Shown here: positions 51,866 to 62,280 of the stretch, piece after piece
How the letters are laid out: the number at the start of each line of letters is the position of its first letter
How positions within the stretch are numbered: the stretch's first letter is position 1
Origin: Asparagopsis taxiformis
Lineage: Eukaryota; Rhodophyta; Florideophyceae; Bonnemaisoniales; Bonnemaisoniaceae
Reading direction: 5' to 3'
Length of the DNA stretch: 64,000 nt
NCBI GenBank assembly: GCA_030407315.1
Contig: JALQPE010002272.1
Coordinates: 1 to 64,000, forward strand
Position numbers and translations under genes: made by a program
Notes under the pieces: generated by a model
Database searches by the model: none
The model's input: the letters and a program-made list of their open reading frames with translations, nothing else
Told to the model about the DNA's origin: nothing

Positions 51866-53977
51866 TTAGCCACTAAGTGCGCTCTCTATATCCGTCAGTC
51901 TTGTGATAATTTCGCTGAAGAACGGGCGCTTCTCCCTGGCGTCATGCCAGCATTCCGCAATTAGAATTCGAATCGACTTGGGTACAGCTTCATCGTACGC
52001 ACCTCTAGGCCGCAATCCTTCCTCGGCTACTCCAAAAAGAACTTGCATGGCTCGCAAGCCCTCATACAGCACGTCGCCTGTGAAGATTTCATGAAGCAAT
52101 ACCCCATAACTATACACATCATCAGCTGCCTCGTACTTTTCACCTCGGATAACGCCTGGTGACATGTACGCTGCTGTTCCCATTGCATTTGTACTCCCTG
52201 GACATTGTCCGCCCCCCGATACGCATGCTGTACTCTCTCCGAACAATTGACAAAGTCCGAAATCACATATTACGACATGTGGTGCGCCATTGCGCCCCTT
52301 GCGACCGCTCAGCAACACGTTTCTCGATTTTAAATCTCGATGCAATATGCTCGGGTCGCTCGCGTGTAGATAGTACATCCCTCGAGCGATGTTGACAGCA
52401 AAGCTGATCGCTATTACTAGATTCGGTCTAAATGCTGCGTCGCCATGCAAATATTCATACAGCGAACCGCCCTCAAACAATTCCGACACAATGCAGAGCG
52501 GCGTGTTCAGATCACCACAAGCACCCATGTACAGCACCAAGTTTGGATGTCTCACCACTGACATCATTTCAACTTTACGTACAAAGTTTCTATATTTGCC
52601 CTGCGTATTCTCACTTGCAAACCTGTGCATAGCGCTCGTGGATAACCGACGATTGAATTGAGTGGGATCCTGATTATCATTGCCCGAATCACGTTCTTCG
52701 CCGGATTCAAAGCGAGTAACATTATTTCCGATAGATGGCAAAATATTGATGTTGAACTGCTTGATGGCCACTGGACTCATTAGAAACCGCCCTTTGTAGA
52801 CATCACCATGAGCACCGGAACCGATTTTTTCGCCAAATTGTAGACTAGAGAAATCGATATGAAACGGTGAAGTGCCAGACACATACTGTGTTCGTCGGAT
52901 GGAGGAAACGCCTGAGACGGTGGAATTGGTGCGGGACTTTCGGAGTCCTAGAGTACATGGAGGTTCGTCAACGCGTGCTGAACCAACGAGGATGAGGTCT
53001 TTTTGGTCTTCGGAAATATCAGCTGATGAACATTCCTCACTGGTTGGACAAAGGATAGACATCTCCCTTTGGTTTGCGTAATCTTGACGCGAGGCACTAG
53101 CAGAAATAGATGAGCCTAGGTTGTCCAGCAAATTGCTCAGGACACCACTGTTGTTGATTTTCTCTGTATCGACACTGTGAAAATTGGACTGCGCCTCGCG
53201 CTCCTCATCAGGATCATCAATTGTACCAGACGGCATCGCATCCTCCTCTGATGAGGCTAAAGCTATTCGGGAGATTGCATGTGTGACATACTGGGACAGA
53301 AAAGGAGTTTCAGCATCACTGTGCCACACTGGTTTATCTTTTTTGTTGGTATCATCCAACAGATCAAGTACGGCATGTGTGAGCAAAAAGCCGATGGCAC
53401 GCAAGGCAGGAATCAAACCAGCAAGATCACGTTGAGAAAACTTTAAAAACGAAGCAAAATCCAGCAAACTCCATTTGGTCCTGCCCCTCCAGAAGGCCGA
53501 TCGCGAAGTGCGTCTCCAGCGTTTGTGCAGCGAGACAGACACAGTCTCATCGGGCATTGAATCAACACCGCCCACACCGATACCAACGTCGGCAATGCAG
53601 CGTTCAAAGGCGGGCCATGCAAGCGCTTCGGCATGCAGGTCGCGAGCGGCTGCGTGAAACACGAGCCAAAGCGCATGTGCGATGGCGTCATTGCGGAGAG
53701 GATTGAAGGCGAGATGACGGAGAATGCGGTATGCCATCAGCAGCGTGGACACGGTTGCGACAGAGTCGGTGAGGGTGCAGAGGGCGAACAAGGCGTCGTG
53801 AAAAGCGGCATTGTTCAAATTGGTGTGCGTAAACGCGGCACAGAGCGATTGTGACGTGAACGTCTGCTGCGTGGACAACAGCACGCGTAGAGCATCCAGC
53901 TCGACGGGCGGGACATGCAGTGTCGCGGACGCGGCTGATGCCGCGATTGTGGCGGCGGTTTTCGCTCGGGAACGCAT
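51866..53977 (-). CDS. TKL-type (Raf-like) protein kinase
   Basis: A serine/threonine kinase of the tyrosine-kinase-like group. From ATG 53977 it has 703 residues; the frame continues upstream to a GTG at 54025 and a stop just beyond. The N-terminal 350 residues are partly helical and Ser-rich with no known domain. The kinase domain runs from about 375 to the end: glycine loop GSGAHGDVYKG (about 386), Lys in AIKQF (about 402), catalytic HRDLKSRN (about 545), DFG (about 571), and MGTAAYMSPGVIRGE, where the usual APE is SPG. VLYMGACG and EGGSLYEYLH are typical of plant and protist Raf-like MAPKKKs. ECWHDAREKRPFFSEI closes the domain. No intron or break is evident. It is convergent with paralogue B. 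Confidence 0.88.
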   Translation of the reverse strand: MRSRAKTAATIAASAASATLHVPPVELDALRVLLSTQQTFTSQSLCAAFTHTNLNNAAFHDALFALCTLTDSVATVSTLLMAYRILRHLAFNPLRNDAIAHALWLVFHAAARDLHAEALAWPAFERCIADVGIGVGGVDSMPDETVSVSLHKRWRRTSRSAFWRGRTKWSLLDFASFLKFSQRDLAGLIPALRAIGFLLTHAVLDLLDDTNKKDKPVWHSDAETPFLSQYVTHAISRIALASSEEDAMPSGTIDDPDEEREAQSNFHSVDTEKINNSGVLSNLLDNLGSSISASASRQDYANQREMSILCPTSEECSSADISEDQKDLILVGSARVDEPPCTLGLRKSRTNSTVSGVSSIRRTQYVSGTSPFHIDFSSLQFGEKIGSGAHGDVYKGRFLMSPVAIKQFNINILPSIGNNVTRFESGEERDSGNDNQDPTQFNRRLSTSAMHRFASENTQGKYRNFVRKVEMMSVVRHPNLVLYMGACGDLNTPLCIVSELFEGGSLYEYLHGDAAFRPNLVIAISFAVNIARGMYYLHASDPSILHRDLKSRNVLLSGRKGRNGAPHVVICDFGLCQLFGESTACVSGGGQCPGSTNAMGTAAYMSPGVIRGEKYEAADDVYSYGVLLHEIFTGDVLYEGLRAMQVLFGVAEEGLRPRGAYDEAVPKSIRILIAECWHDAREKRPFFSEIITRLTDIESALSG

Positions 53978-54277
53978 GGGGGTGTCGGCGAGATGTGTGG
54001 CTGATGGTGCCCACTCGCGCGGCACGCCGGTGCGGTTGGGGAAGGGATAGGTTTTGTCGAGCTAACATGGCGAATGTACGCATTGGCTGAGCGTGTTCTC
54101 GCTCGGGCGATTGGGCGAATGGTGCGTAGAGATGAGTTTTGTTCTGGACCGATGTTTCGATGGTTTCATCACATAGATCGCTTTTGTATGAACGGTGGCG
54201 GAATCTCGTGTTTCTACTAGTTTTATTGGACCACTTGTGGGTATCTCGTAAAGGAAACTCCAATCATAACGATGCAA

Positions 54278-56037
54278 ATTTTCTTGTGTACCTTCCGAGT
54301 CGTGTTTGATCGTGAGGTCACCTGTTCAAGTTTCTTTCGAGAAGACGACTCAATCGCGCTTCAACCAAAACGTGTAATATGATATTAGTCAACGTGTAAC
54401 GAGTTTGCCGGCCTAAGCTATGATATTCCTACCTACCCTCGAGGGTACTGCCGTCACCCCTCGCTGGACAGCAGCTTCAGTGTACCACCTCCGGTAAAAA
54501 TTCCGCTTCGGCAAATCAACTTGGCATAAGTACGACAACACATTTCAAATGTTCACGACTATCATATCACACATTTTCGGTCCGAGGCGCGATCTGTCAC
54601 CTCCATCAATACTTGCTTTGGGATGTTTCTCTTCCATTTTTCCTAGCTTCTTCCGCACGCTAGCACTCAACACCAATTGGTCAAGTTTCTCAGAAACTGT
54701 GGCGAGAAGATAGTAAAATACAACTACCTCCACAGATGGGAAATGCAGTGATGAAACCCCTGACATACCTTGCATATTATCAGATGCCTCAAGAGGTTAT
54801 CAGGCTTCCCCACGGTTCGTGTCAAGTTGAGAAAACTTAATCTCATTTAATCCGGAGGAAAAAGGAATACAAAGTAGTAGACTACTGAACATGATGGTAT
54901 CGGTGCGTCTTGTGCTTTTCAATCAGAGGTAAATCATGGCATGGTTATGTTAATAAGCAAACAAACTTAAATCACCCACAGGGACAGCATTATCGCAACA
55001 GACAAAGCCTCTGGATGCCTCATAGCCAACTTTGGGAAAGAAAATTGTTACCAGGAGTATGTCATGGAGGTCAATGAACCTGGTAATGGTGAAGGGAGAC
55101 TTGTGCTGTCCTCTCTCATTTTGGGGTGCCGGGTCACCGAAAGTTGCTCGCCTCTGCACCTCAGATGAACAGATTGTGAGCATGTATCAGTCTTCTAGAT
55201 TTCTGATGCAGCGCATACTCTGCTTGATCTTCTCGTCCGCATGGTTCAAGTCCAAGACCATTTCGCATTTGTTGCGCAAATGTCTACAAGTACAATTTAA
55301 AATCATTGTAAGAAATAGATCTTTATAGATCTTTATACGAGCGTGGAACAAGTTGTCATTGCGTCTGCGGCGGGGTGTTCATGGCGTTTTACAATTTGTA
55401 GATTGTTGGCTAGTTTGCCGGTGCTGAGTACCTTCTTGACAAGTTGTTTTGCAATATCGCAATACCATTCCTCGAAACTTTGTTTACAGACGGATGGCTT
55501 CCACTCAATCCGCACGCATATCGCTAAATATCTTTGCCACCTCGGTAGAAATATCATGACATCTGCTTGCGGCCCAAAATATGATGATCCGAAACAAATG
55601 CTCTGTGTGATTACGCTTAAAGTTTGGCGGCATGTTACGTGTATCTGAGGTCTTGGAACATGAACCGAGCATTGACAGGGACAAGACTTTTGGGCTGGAG
55701 AAATCAGTTGATTATCGGATTTCCGGTAAATATCGTGAACGGACAACCCGATTATACAAATACGATCCATAATTAATGCGTGCCATGATGAGTGTGGAAT
55801 CCTAATTGAAGACTGCATCTATGGTGAATTTATGACCAAATGGAACGAACACTACTGCGGTGCATACAACGGCTTCGTCTGGAACCATCCCGTTTGAGAG
55901 CTTGTGTCCTGGAAGACCAAGTCATGATTTCTACTAGATACCTTTTTTCCCAGCAGACAATGAAATGTCGGGATTGCGCATCTGTAACATTAATCTAGAT
56001 ATGGTAGTGCATGAAAGACCTGATTGCCGAACAGCCC
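54278..56037. other. 1.8-kb region without a supportable gene
   Basis: No frame matches a known family. A 161-codon minus-strand frame (55333-55818) has an ATG and a Trp/Cys-rich composition that could be an exon, but nothing around it supports splicing. A small palindrome CTACCCTCGAGGGTA near 54436 echoes the hairpin at 29794. The last 30 bases before 56038 show weaker similarity to the sequence outside the right arm of the inverted repeat. Confidence 0.45.
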
Positions 56038-56706
56038 AGATTCCGATTGTCCCTCTAGCCAACGGATTCATCGCACCTTACTACTCACCAAACTGCTCAT
56101 GTTCGGCCACGCTTGGTGCCTCTTTCCGGGACACAATGATGTCATCCGCTCGCCGAGGCCCCGAAAGCACCCCTCGACTCGCATCTGTGCGCCAGCACAG
56201 CACAGAGGTGTCGAGAGTTTCCAGCTCTTCGCGTATCGCCGTTTCCCGATCATGTATCTAGAAGGCGAGAGAGACCACTCGCCTATCACAAGAGCACTCT
56301 TGTATGTGCATTCCTGTTTCGTGCTATGATGTACGGGTGGATCAACAAGATATCGGTATGGAGCGTTGGCCAAGTCAGCTGAGCTTCTGGAGTCTTCGAG
56401 GCGGCGTATTGTACAAGTATCGACTAGGGTTGCACTCTCGAGATTAGGGTCGAGTCAAGAGTGGCGCGAGGCTCGGCATGGTTGCGTGTTACAACACAGC
56501 AAACGTTTGTGGAAGGAATGTTGTCCTGTAAATTTCATGTGAATTATTGGCCGCGCCTGACGTCCTCGTTGTGTCCCATTGAGAAATGTTTGGTTTTAAA
56601 TGTTCAAAACTGCATTTCGTCTGTCCAATCATAATACGCATATTTCAATTCAAAACCATGTCCACTCAACTTGGCTGCGCTGCGTGTCGAAATGACAGGG
56701 GGGAAC

Positions 56707-56769
56707 GCGCGCATTTGCCTCTGTATTCTCCGTCCAGCTCAGCAATCAGCGGTGTTTGACGGCTATAAG
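56707..56769 (+). promoter_or_regulatory. putative metallothionein promoter with metal-response-like site
   Basis: TATAAG at 56764-56769 lies 121 bp ahead of the ATG. On the minus strand 56713-56707 reads TGCGCGC, which fits the animal metal-response core TGCRCNC. This could be chance in a GC-rich stretch. The right arm carries the same sites at 58176-58181 and 58232-58238. Confidence 0.35.
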
Positions 56770-56884
56770 TACGCTCCCAACCGGCGAGTTTGAACTTTTG
56801 AATTCCGCCACAACTCAAACCAACCACTCCAACATTCAAAGCTTCTTACTGTCGTCGTCGATTTCAAACTTTTCAACCGCTACC

Positions 56885-56953
56885 ATGAAGGGCAACTGTG
56901 GATGTCAATCCGGCGCTACCTGTGTTTGTGAGAACTGCACCTGTGCCAAGTGA
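56885..56953 (+). CDS. metallothionein-like peptide, copy 1
   Basis: A 22-residue peptide with six Cys in three C-x-C pairs: CGC at 5-7, CVC at 13-15 and CTC at 18-20, two Lys and no aromatic or His residue. This is the composition of short fungal-type metallothioneins, which bind Cu(I), Zn or Cd in the cytosol. The spacing (C-x-C, x5, C-x-C, x2, C-x-C) is from direct reading. The start has ACC ATG context and is the first ATG of the frame. A frame open further upstream has no ATG and covers the leader. An AATAAA-like ATTAATAAAG lies about 105 bp after the stop. An identical gene in opposite orientation sits at 57992-58060. The peptide is too short for homology alone; the call rests on Cys spacing, promoter-like leader and duplication. 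Confidence 0.75.
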   Translation: MKGNCGCQSGATCVCENCTCAK

Positions 56954-57096
56954 TTTGCTAGTGCTGATGCCAAGTCTTGTAGGACTTTAATGGCGGCGGG
57001 TGTGTGGCACGATGGATAGTCTTTCGGTGCCAATCGCTTCGCTCCAGTATCTCTTTCATTAATAAAGCAGCAGCCTTTTCTGTTCTATCTTTTGCA

Positions 57097-57848
57097 TTCT
57101 AGTACATCACTATCGACGTACATTACTTGTGTCTTGTATACGGGCGTGCAGCACAAGATATAGTTGTTCGGTGTCAGCAATTCGCTCCAGAATAGTATCT
57201 CTTCCACTCCGAAACAATTAGCTTTTCTGTTCCTTTTGGGCTTTACTTCGTCCCCTATGACTTACATTATTTGAATAGGAGATGCTCAAGTTCTAGTTCA
57301 CGCACCACAGATAAGGCTAAGAACGAATGGTAGGGTCCAAATTCGATTGATTTGGTGCGTTTTTCTTGGTAACTTGTCGATTCAATATAATGATAGTACG
57401 AATCTAAGGTACCTGACGTGATCTGGGGAATGTATTGTTGCCAGTGATACCGGAAACTTTCCTGGCAGTATGGCAGATTTTTAAAAACGGACCTCATGCC
57501 ATGTGACATGGGGTACGTCCAGTAGAAATGGCACAAAGCTCTCACGTCACCCTAGCTTTATTTAACGGGGCTATGACGAAGGCAGTGGACTTTTGGAAAC
57601 AAGTATCCTAATCTAATCTCTATCAATATCTGTGTAGTGCCCCATTACCGGAGCGAAACAGTTCCCACACTGTGTCAACTCGGGATTTCACGAAGCCATG
57701 AACCATGCAGTTTTTTTCTAGAGAGGAAACCAGTGGAGGTAGGATTTTTGCTGATCAGGAGTCTACATCAGGAGGACGGTTGAAGTGATTCTAGGAGATT
57801 GGGAACAGTGTGTACGGCATACAAGTCCGATGGAGACACTGGAAAGAC
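57097..57848. other. spacer of the inverted repeat
   Basis: The 752-bp spacer begins with a diverged partial duplicate of the metallothionein 3' end: GCACAAGATATAG through CGCTCCAG, ATCTCTT and CTTTTCTGTTC (about 57149-57232) parallels 57009-57086. The remainder includes a 92-codon minus-strand frame (57267-57545) with Tyr/His-rich composition but no recognised family. No other gene is seen. Confidence 0.6.
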
Positions 57849-58907
57849 TGCAAAAGATAGAACAGAAAAGGCTGCTGCTTTATTAATGAAAGAGATACTG
57901 GAGCGAAGCGATTGGCACCGAAAGACTATCCATCGTGCCACACACCCGCCGCCATTAAAGTCCTACAAGACTTGGCATCAGCACTAGCAAATCACTTGGC
58001 ACAGGTGCAGTTCTCACAAACACAGGTAGCGCCGGATTGACATCCACAGTTGCCCTTCATGGTAGCGGTTGAAAAGTTTGAAATCGACGACGACAGTAAG
58101 AAGCTTTGAATGTTGGAGTGGTTGGTTTGAGTTGTGGCGGAATTCAAAAGTTCAAACTCGCCGGTTGGGAGCGTACTTATAGCCGTCAAACACCGCTGAT
58201 TGCTGAGCTGGACGGAGAATACAGAGGCAAATGCGCGCGTTCCCCCCTGTCATTTCGACACGCAGCGCAGCCAAGTTGAGTGGACATGGTTTTGAATTGA
58301 AATATGCGTATTATGATTGGACAGACGAAATGCAGTTTTGAACATTTAAAACCAAACATTTCTCAATGGGACACAACGAGGACGTCAGGCGCGGCCAATA
58401 ATTCACATGAAATTTACAGGACAACATTCCTTCCACAAACGTTTGCTGTGTTGTAACACGCAACCATGCCGAGCCTCGCGCCACTCTTGACTCGACCCTA
58501 ATCTCGAGAGTGCAACCCTAGTCGATACTTGTACAATACGCCGCCTCGAAGACTCCAGAAGCTCAGCTGACTTGGCCAACGCTCCATACCGATATCTTGT
58601 TGATCCACCCGTACATCATAGCACGAAACAGGAATGCACATACAAGAGTGCTCTTGTGATAGGCGAGTGGTCTCTCTCGCCTTCTAGATACATGATCGGG
58701 AAACGGCGATACGCGAAGAGCTGGAAACTCTCGACACCTCTGTGCTGTGCTGGCGCACAGATGCGAGTCGAAGGGTGCTTTCGGGGCCTCGGCGAGCGGA
58801 TGACATCATTGTGTCCCGGAAAGAGGCACCAAGCGTGGCCGAACATGAGCAGTTTGGTGAGTAGTAAGGTGCGATGAATCCGTTGGCTAGAGGGACAATC
58901 GGAATCT
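57849..58907 (-). repeat. right arm of the 1.06-kb inverted repeat
   Basis: Reverse complement of 56038-57096 without length difference. Past 58907 the match drops to short pieces such as AAAGACC and TTGCCGAAC. The arm carries the second metallothionein-like gene and its leader. Confidence 0.92.
57992..58060 (-). CDS. metallothionein-like peptide, copy 2
   Basis: Identical in sequence to the copy at 56885-56953 and oriented toward it, so the two genes converge across the spacer. The whole transcription unit is duplicated, from about 850 bp upstream of the ATG to about 140 bp past the stop, so both copies should be expressed alike and their 3' regions could pair as RNA. The 22-residue peptide and its six Cys are unchanged. 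Divergent promoters on the outer sides are also identical. Confidence 0.75.
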   Translation of the reverse strand: MKGNCGCQSGATCVCENCTCAK

Positions 58908-59190
58908 AGACCGTTCGGCAATAAGGTCTTTCTTTCCCTTCCAGATCTGGATTGTTCACATGTATGCAATTCTATACAGATGAGATCAGTAGTGGAATAA
59001 TACATCATTTGCTGTCCTAAGCTTCAGTGTTTGACTCATCCGTCCCTGGACCAACACTTGGTGAACAGTAAGAACGTTTAATCCACGCATAACATAATAT
59101 ACTATCCTACAAAGTATATCACGTATGCGTGCGCGCCAGACTTGCAACCCAACTTTGAGTTTCTGATATCGCACTCAAAGTTGGAATCAT

Positions 59191-61068
59191 CTATACCCCT
59201 TCTACCATAAGACGAGTATCCGGCAGACTACGGTATCTCGGTACCCTGTAATTGACAGTAGCAACCAGAAGGGCTTGCAGTGCAGACGCAACTGCTCCTT
59301 CCTGCCATCCTGGCAGCGAAGAAGCCTGGTCACCAACAATGAAGAAAGTCTTGTTGGGGGACCCATTCACACCCGTACCGTTCACAATATTGCAATAGTG
59401 CTCCGTATTGTTATCTACTGCATGCCACTGCGTCCAGCCTCCGTTGATGTATTTCATGTTTTGCCATGCGATAGCGACACCATTGTCCAATCCACGAGCG
59501 AAAGCGTCCCCAAAGTTTTCTGCTCCCTCTCGAGCTGCTTCAATACGCCAGTCAGGGATTTCGTCTCCGAAGGCGATTGCGTTTCCACCGAAGTTGTAAC
59601 ATCCAGTTAGGATTCCTAGCCTATCGTGGTATCTATTCGAGGGGTACCAAATCTGCGTGATTGGGTTATCTGTCCATGATATTCCTCCGAAAATCGGCAC
59701 AACACCAACTTCGACTCCTGGAGTCTTTGTGCTCTTCGTAGTTGGTTCTGAGGGCTTTTGCCATAAGCTGCGATCAGCTTGCCACCCCACTTTAGTAGTA
59801 TTTGCCAGGAACCTCTGGGTGCGATTAGTGCTTTTCTGTGTTGTGAACACCGCACTCAACGCGCTACAAAACTCTGGTGAGAACCCAGTGTTTGCGGCTT
59901 TGGGAGTGGGTGCAGGAAGTAAGTTTTCAGACAAGAGAAGTTCAAGGAAGGGAATAGCTGCGTTGCAGAACACATAGTCAGCCTCGTGATCCACAGAACC
60001 CTCATCATTCGTGGTGGTTATGATATATTTGGAAGATGCCGAATCATAATCGATGTGTGTCACGGGACAGTTTGTAACAATAGTGTTGACCCTGATATTT
60101 TCAATCGCGTCTGCAAAAGCTTTCTGCACTTGATCCATACCGTTGACAGGGTGGAATGAAGTTTGTTGCCAGAGAAAATCACATGGCTGATACGCACTCG
60201 TGGAATCCCAGTAGTATGAATCCAAGATCTCATCAAGAGTGAAAGAGGGAGCAATTTCTCCAGGACGAATACCAGGAACCTCAGTAAATCCAGCACGGGT
60301 TGCACCTCCCGAGGCACTACCAGGGTCTGTCTCCTCGACGACATATCTTCCCTCGCCATCTAGTTCACCGAAAGTTGTCATCAGACTTTGCAGCTGTTTA
60401 ACCCGTTCCGGAATGCCTTTTGCTGAGAATCCAAGAAGTGATTCTGCGTTCTGATACACTAATTCAGCAATTCGACCGCGGGTGTTGTGCATGATACGTC
60501 TGTACACCACAGGGTCTTCAGTTTCCGGACCAGATTTCACACCTCGGGTAGTTTGAACCAGGTTGGACTCGCTATTCATGATATAAACCTCAATAGGGAC
60601 ACGGAATTCCTCCAGATAATTGAGAAGAAGAATGTGGGAAGAGGGAATTCTTCCAGGTCCGGCATTGAGATATGGTTCATACCCGTCTCTAGCATCATCT
60701 TCTCCGGCTTCAAAGTGGACGGTCTGCTCTGTTGGAGGCGGAGGATTAGGATCATAAATGTCGGAGGTTGAACCCTCAATAAGGACATCTTTGTCACGCA
60801 GCGAGAGGCAACGCCCACCAGTTATTTCCCGTGCTTCAAACACTTTGACATCAACAGTGGTGTTGTTCTTGACAAGTTCGTACGCAGTGGTCAAGCCTCC
60901 GACACCCGAGCCGATGACGACGACTTTCTTGTCATTGAAAATGGTGAAGTCGATGTCGCCCTTGTTGAACGCAGTAGTGGTGCGCCTAGTGGCTACATCA
61001 AGAGCGGCAAAGGCGGCTGCCCTGGGGTTTTTGCGGAGAAAATCCAAACGACCTGTGAAGTCTGGCAT
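59191..61068 (-). CDS. flavin amine/L-amino-acid oxidase-like protein
   Basis: An FAD-dependent oxidoreductase of the amine oxidase superfamily; L-amino-acid oxidase is the likeliest activity (inference). From ATG 61068 it has 625 residues. The dinucleotide-binding motif VVVIGSGVGGLTTAYEL lies at about 47-63, followed by EAREITGGRCLSLRD (about 70-85), which contacts FAD. A conserved C-terminal FAD motif, FFIVGDQASSLPGWQEGAVASAL, lies at about 570-593. The substrate domain between is unassigned, but YVFCNAAIPFLELLL is typical. There is no obvious signal peptide. Bacterial-type L-amino-acid oxidases occur in red algae, and this resembles them in length and end motifs. A GTAAGT on the minus strand at 61113-61108 could mark a 5'-leader intron. 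The promoter region upstream has a TATAAA-like run near 61158. Confidence 0.78.
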   Translation of the reverse strand: MPDFTGRLDFLRKNPRAAAFAALDVATRRTTTAFNKGDIDFTIFNDKKVVVIGSGVGGLTTAYELVKNNTTVDVKVFEAREITGGRCLSLRDKDVLIEGSTSDIYDPNPPPPTEQTVHFEAGEDDARDGYEPYLNAGPGRIPSSHILLLNYLEEFRVPIEVYIMNSESNLVQTTRGVKSGPETEDPVVYRRIMHNTRGRIAELVYQNAESLLGFSAKGIPERVKQLQSLMTTFGELDGEGRYVVEETDPGSASGGATRAGFTEVPGIRPGEIAPSFTLDEILDSYYWDSTSAYQPCDFLWQQTSFHPVNGMDQVQKAFADAIENIRVNTIVTNCPVTHIDYDSASSKYIITTTNDEGSVDHEADYVFCNAAIPFLELLLSENLLPAPTPKAANTGFSPEFCSALSAVFTTQKSTNRTQRFLANTTKVGWQADRSLWQKPSEPTTKSTKTPGVEVGVVPIFGGISWTDNPITQIWYPSNRYHDRLGILTGCYNFGGNAIAFGDEIPDWRIEAAREGAENFGDAFARGLDNGVAIAWQNMKYINGGWTQWHAVDNNTEHYCNIVNGTGVNGSPNKTFFIVGDQASSLPGWQEGAVASALQALLVATVNYRVPRYRSLPDTRLMVEGV

Positions 61069-61113
61069 GGTGAGAGGATGGTCGACCTTTTTGCTGAAGG
61101 AGAACACTTACCA

Positions 61114-62280
61114 GTGTTTTGATACGGGATGTAGAACTGAGTAGTGGACGTGGGTTTAAATAGGCGATCTACTCGCCTTTTGTGGCTTGGGCAAGGCATG
61201 CGATTGGCTGATAGAGATCTGTGCGATGCAGAGATTTGAGATGGAAGATGCAGAGAATAGATTGGTCGGGGAGATTGCGTGTGTGGTCGAGGCGGAAAAG
61301 ATATATGAAAAGTCAGCTCAGAGGCGAGCGCGAAGTGTGAGACATCGCCACGAGGGATGAAAAGCACGTGATGAAGGCACGTGGGCAGAAATATATCGTT
61401 TCAACATCGATGAATGTGCGACAAAAGTTTTGTCATCACAGGAGTTTGTCTTAATACATCGTTCGGCCCGGTGCAAATTCAGGTAGTGCAGTGGGCAGAA
61501 GCACAGTGTTGAGCGAGTGCAGTAATATATGAAGGTCGGCACTCGCATTTGTTCTCAGATTGAGTAGTGCTTCAATGTGGCGATTCTATTGGTCTACTTT
61601 CTCAATGTGCCGTAAAACGTGTCTCCCACAACAGACAAGATGACAAAAAATATCTTTTTCGCTGGCCGCAGCTACTACAGAAACTGCCCTTCAGGTCCAG
61701 GGCTTCAATACAGGTCGCAAAACTACAATTGCTTTCATTCGAGATATTTTCGTGGCCATACCCTTCTCGTTGTTCTCTTCATTCTTCTTCGTTTCTTTAC
61801 TCACGGCTCTCGCAAGGATGGTGCAATTTGGCAAAATTGGAATGCACGCTTGTGGATAATCCTGCGCAGCGGCGGTGTTTTCATGATGCAGGAGTTTGTA
61901 TTCCAGTTTTCAAGGCAAGGGTATGATATAATCCAGGCAGATGTGCACGATTTAAGGACAAAGCTATTTTCTGAAGAATATTCTTGGGTTACCATACCAT
62001 GTTGGAAGTGTGCAAAGTTCGATTCCCTCGAGTTCCACATCTTTCACCACTACCTTGGACGAAGATGCAACCCTCCTCCAGCTTCAGACACAACTGTTAT
62101 TGAGTAACAAGTGCCCTCTGCGCGCTTCGGGCGCGCGACACGCCAGAGTTTCTGCAGTGGATGAAGTAGACATTTGGATTTTTTTGAAAAAGATAGGAAA
62201 CAACATTTTATTTTGAGACGCGGACACATATGAGGACTTGTAGAAGAAGAGATAGAGAGAGTAATTTCATAGAGTACTAT
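61114..62280. other. 1.2-kb region without a supportable gene
   Basis: The part next to 61114 is probably the promoter and leader of the oxidase gene. Between 61560 and 62200 two overlapping plus-strand frames of 119 and 162 codons occur. Neither shows family features, and both are compositionally unconvincing. Confidence 0.45.

Larger units (their letters stand above)
56038..57096 (+). repeat. left arm of the 1.06-kb inverted repeat
   Basis: This 1059-bp arm is the reverse complement of 57849-58907 with no length difference and no mismatch seen by eye; the coordinates of matching bases always sum to 114945. Weaker similarity extends outward for about 25-30 bp. It contains the promoter, coding region and 3' end of a metallothionein-like gene. 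Confidence 0.92.

Noticed and set aside
55333..55818. 161-codon minus-strand ORF as a gene
   Set aside because: No family features, no supporting splice sites; kept only as a remark in the region entry.
56068..56373. 101-codon ORF repeated in both arms of the inverted repeat
   Set aside because: It is duplicated only because it lies in the arms; composition is unlike a real protein and it runs opposite to the metallothionein gene through its upstream region.
56756..56953. 65-codon version of the metallothionein-like ORF
   Set aside because: It begins at TTG within the promoter/TATA area; the first ATG with good context is 56885.
62015..62035. AGTTCGATTCCCT resembling a tRNA T-loop
   Set aside because: No T-stem pairing and no acceptor stem at the right distance.
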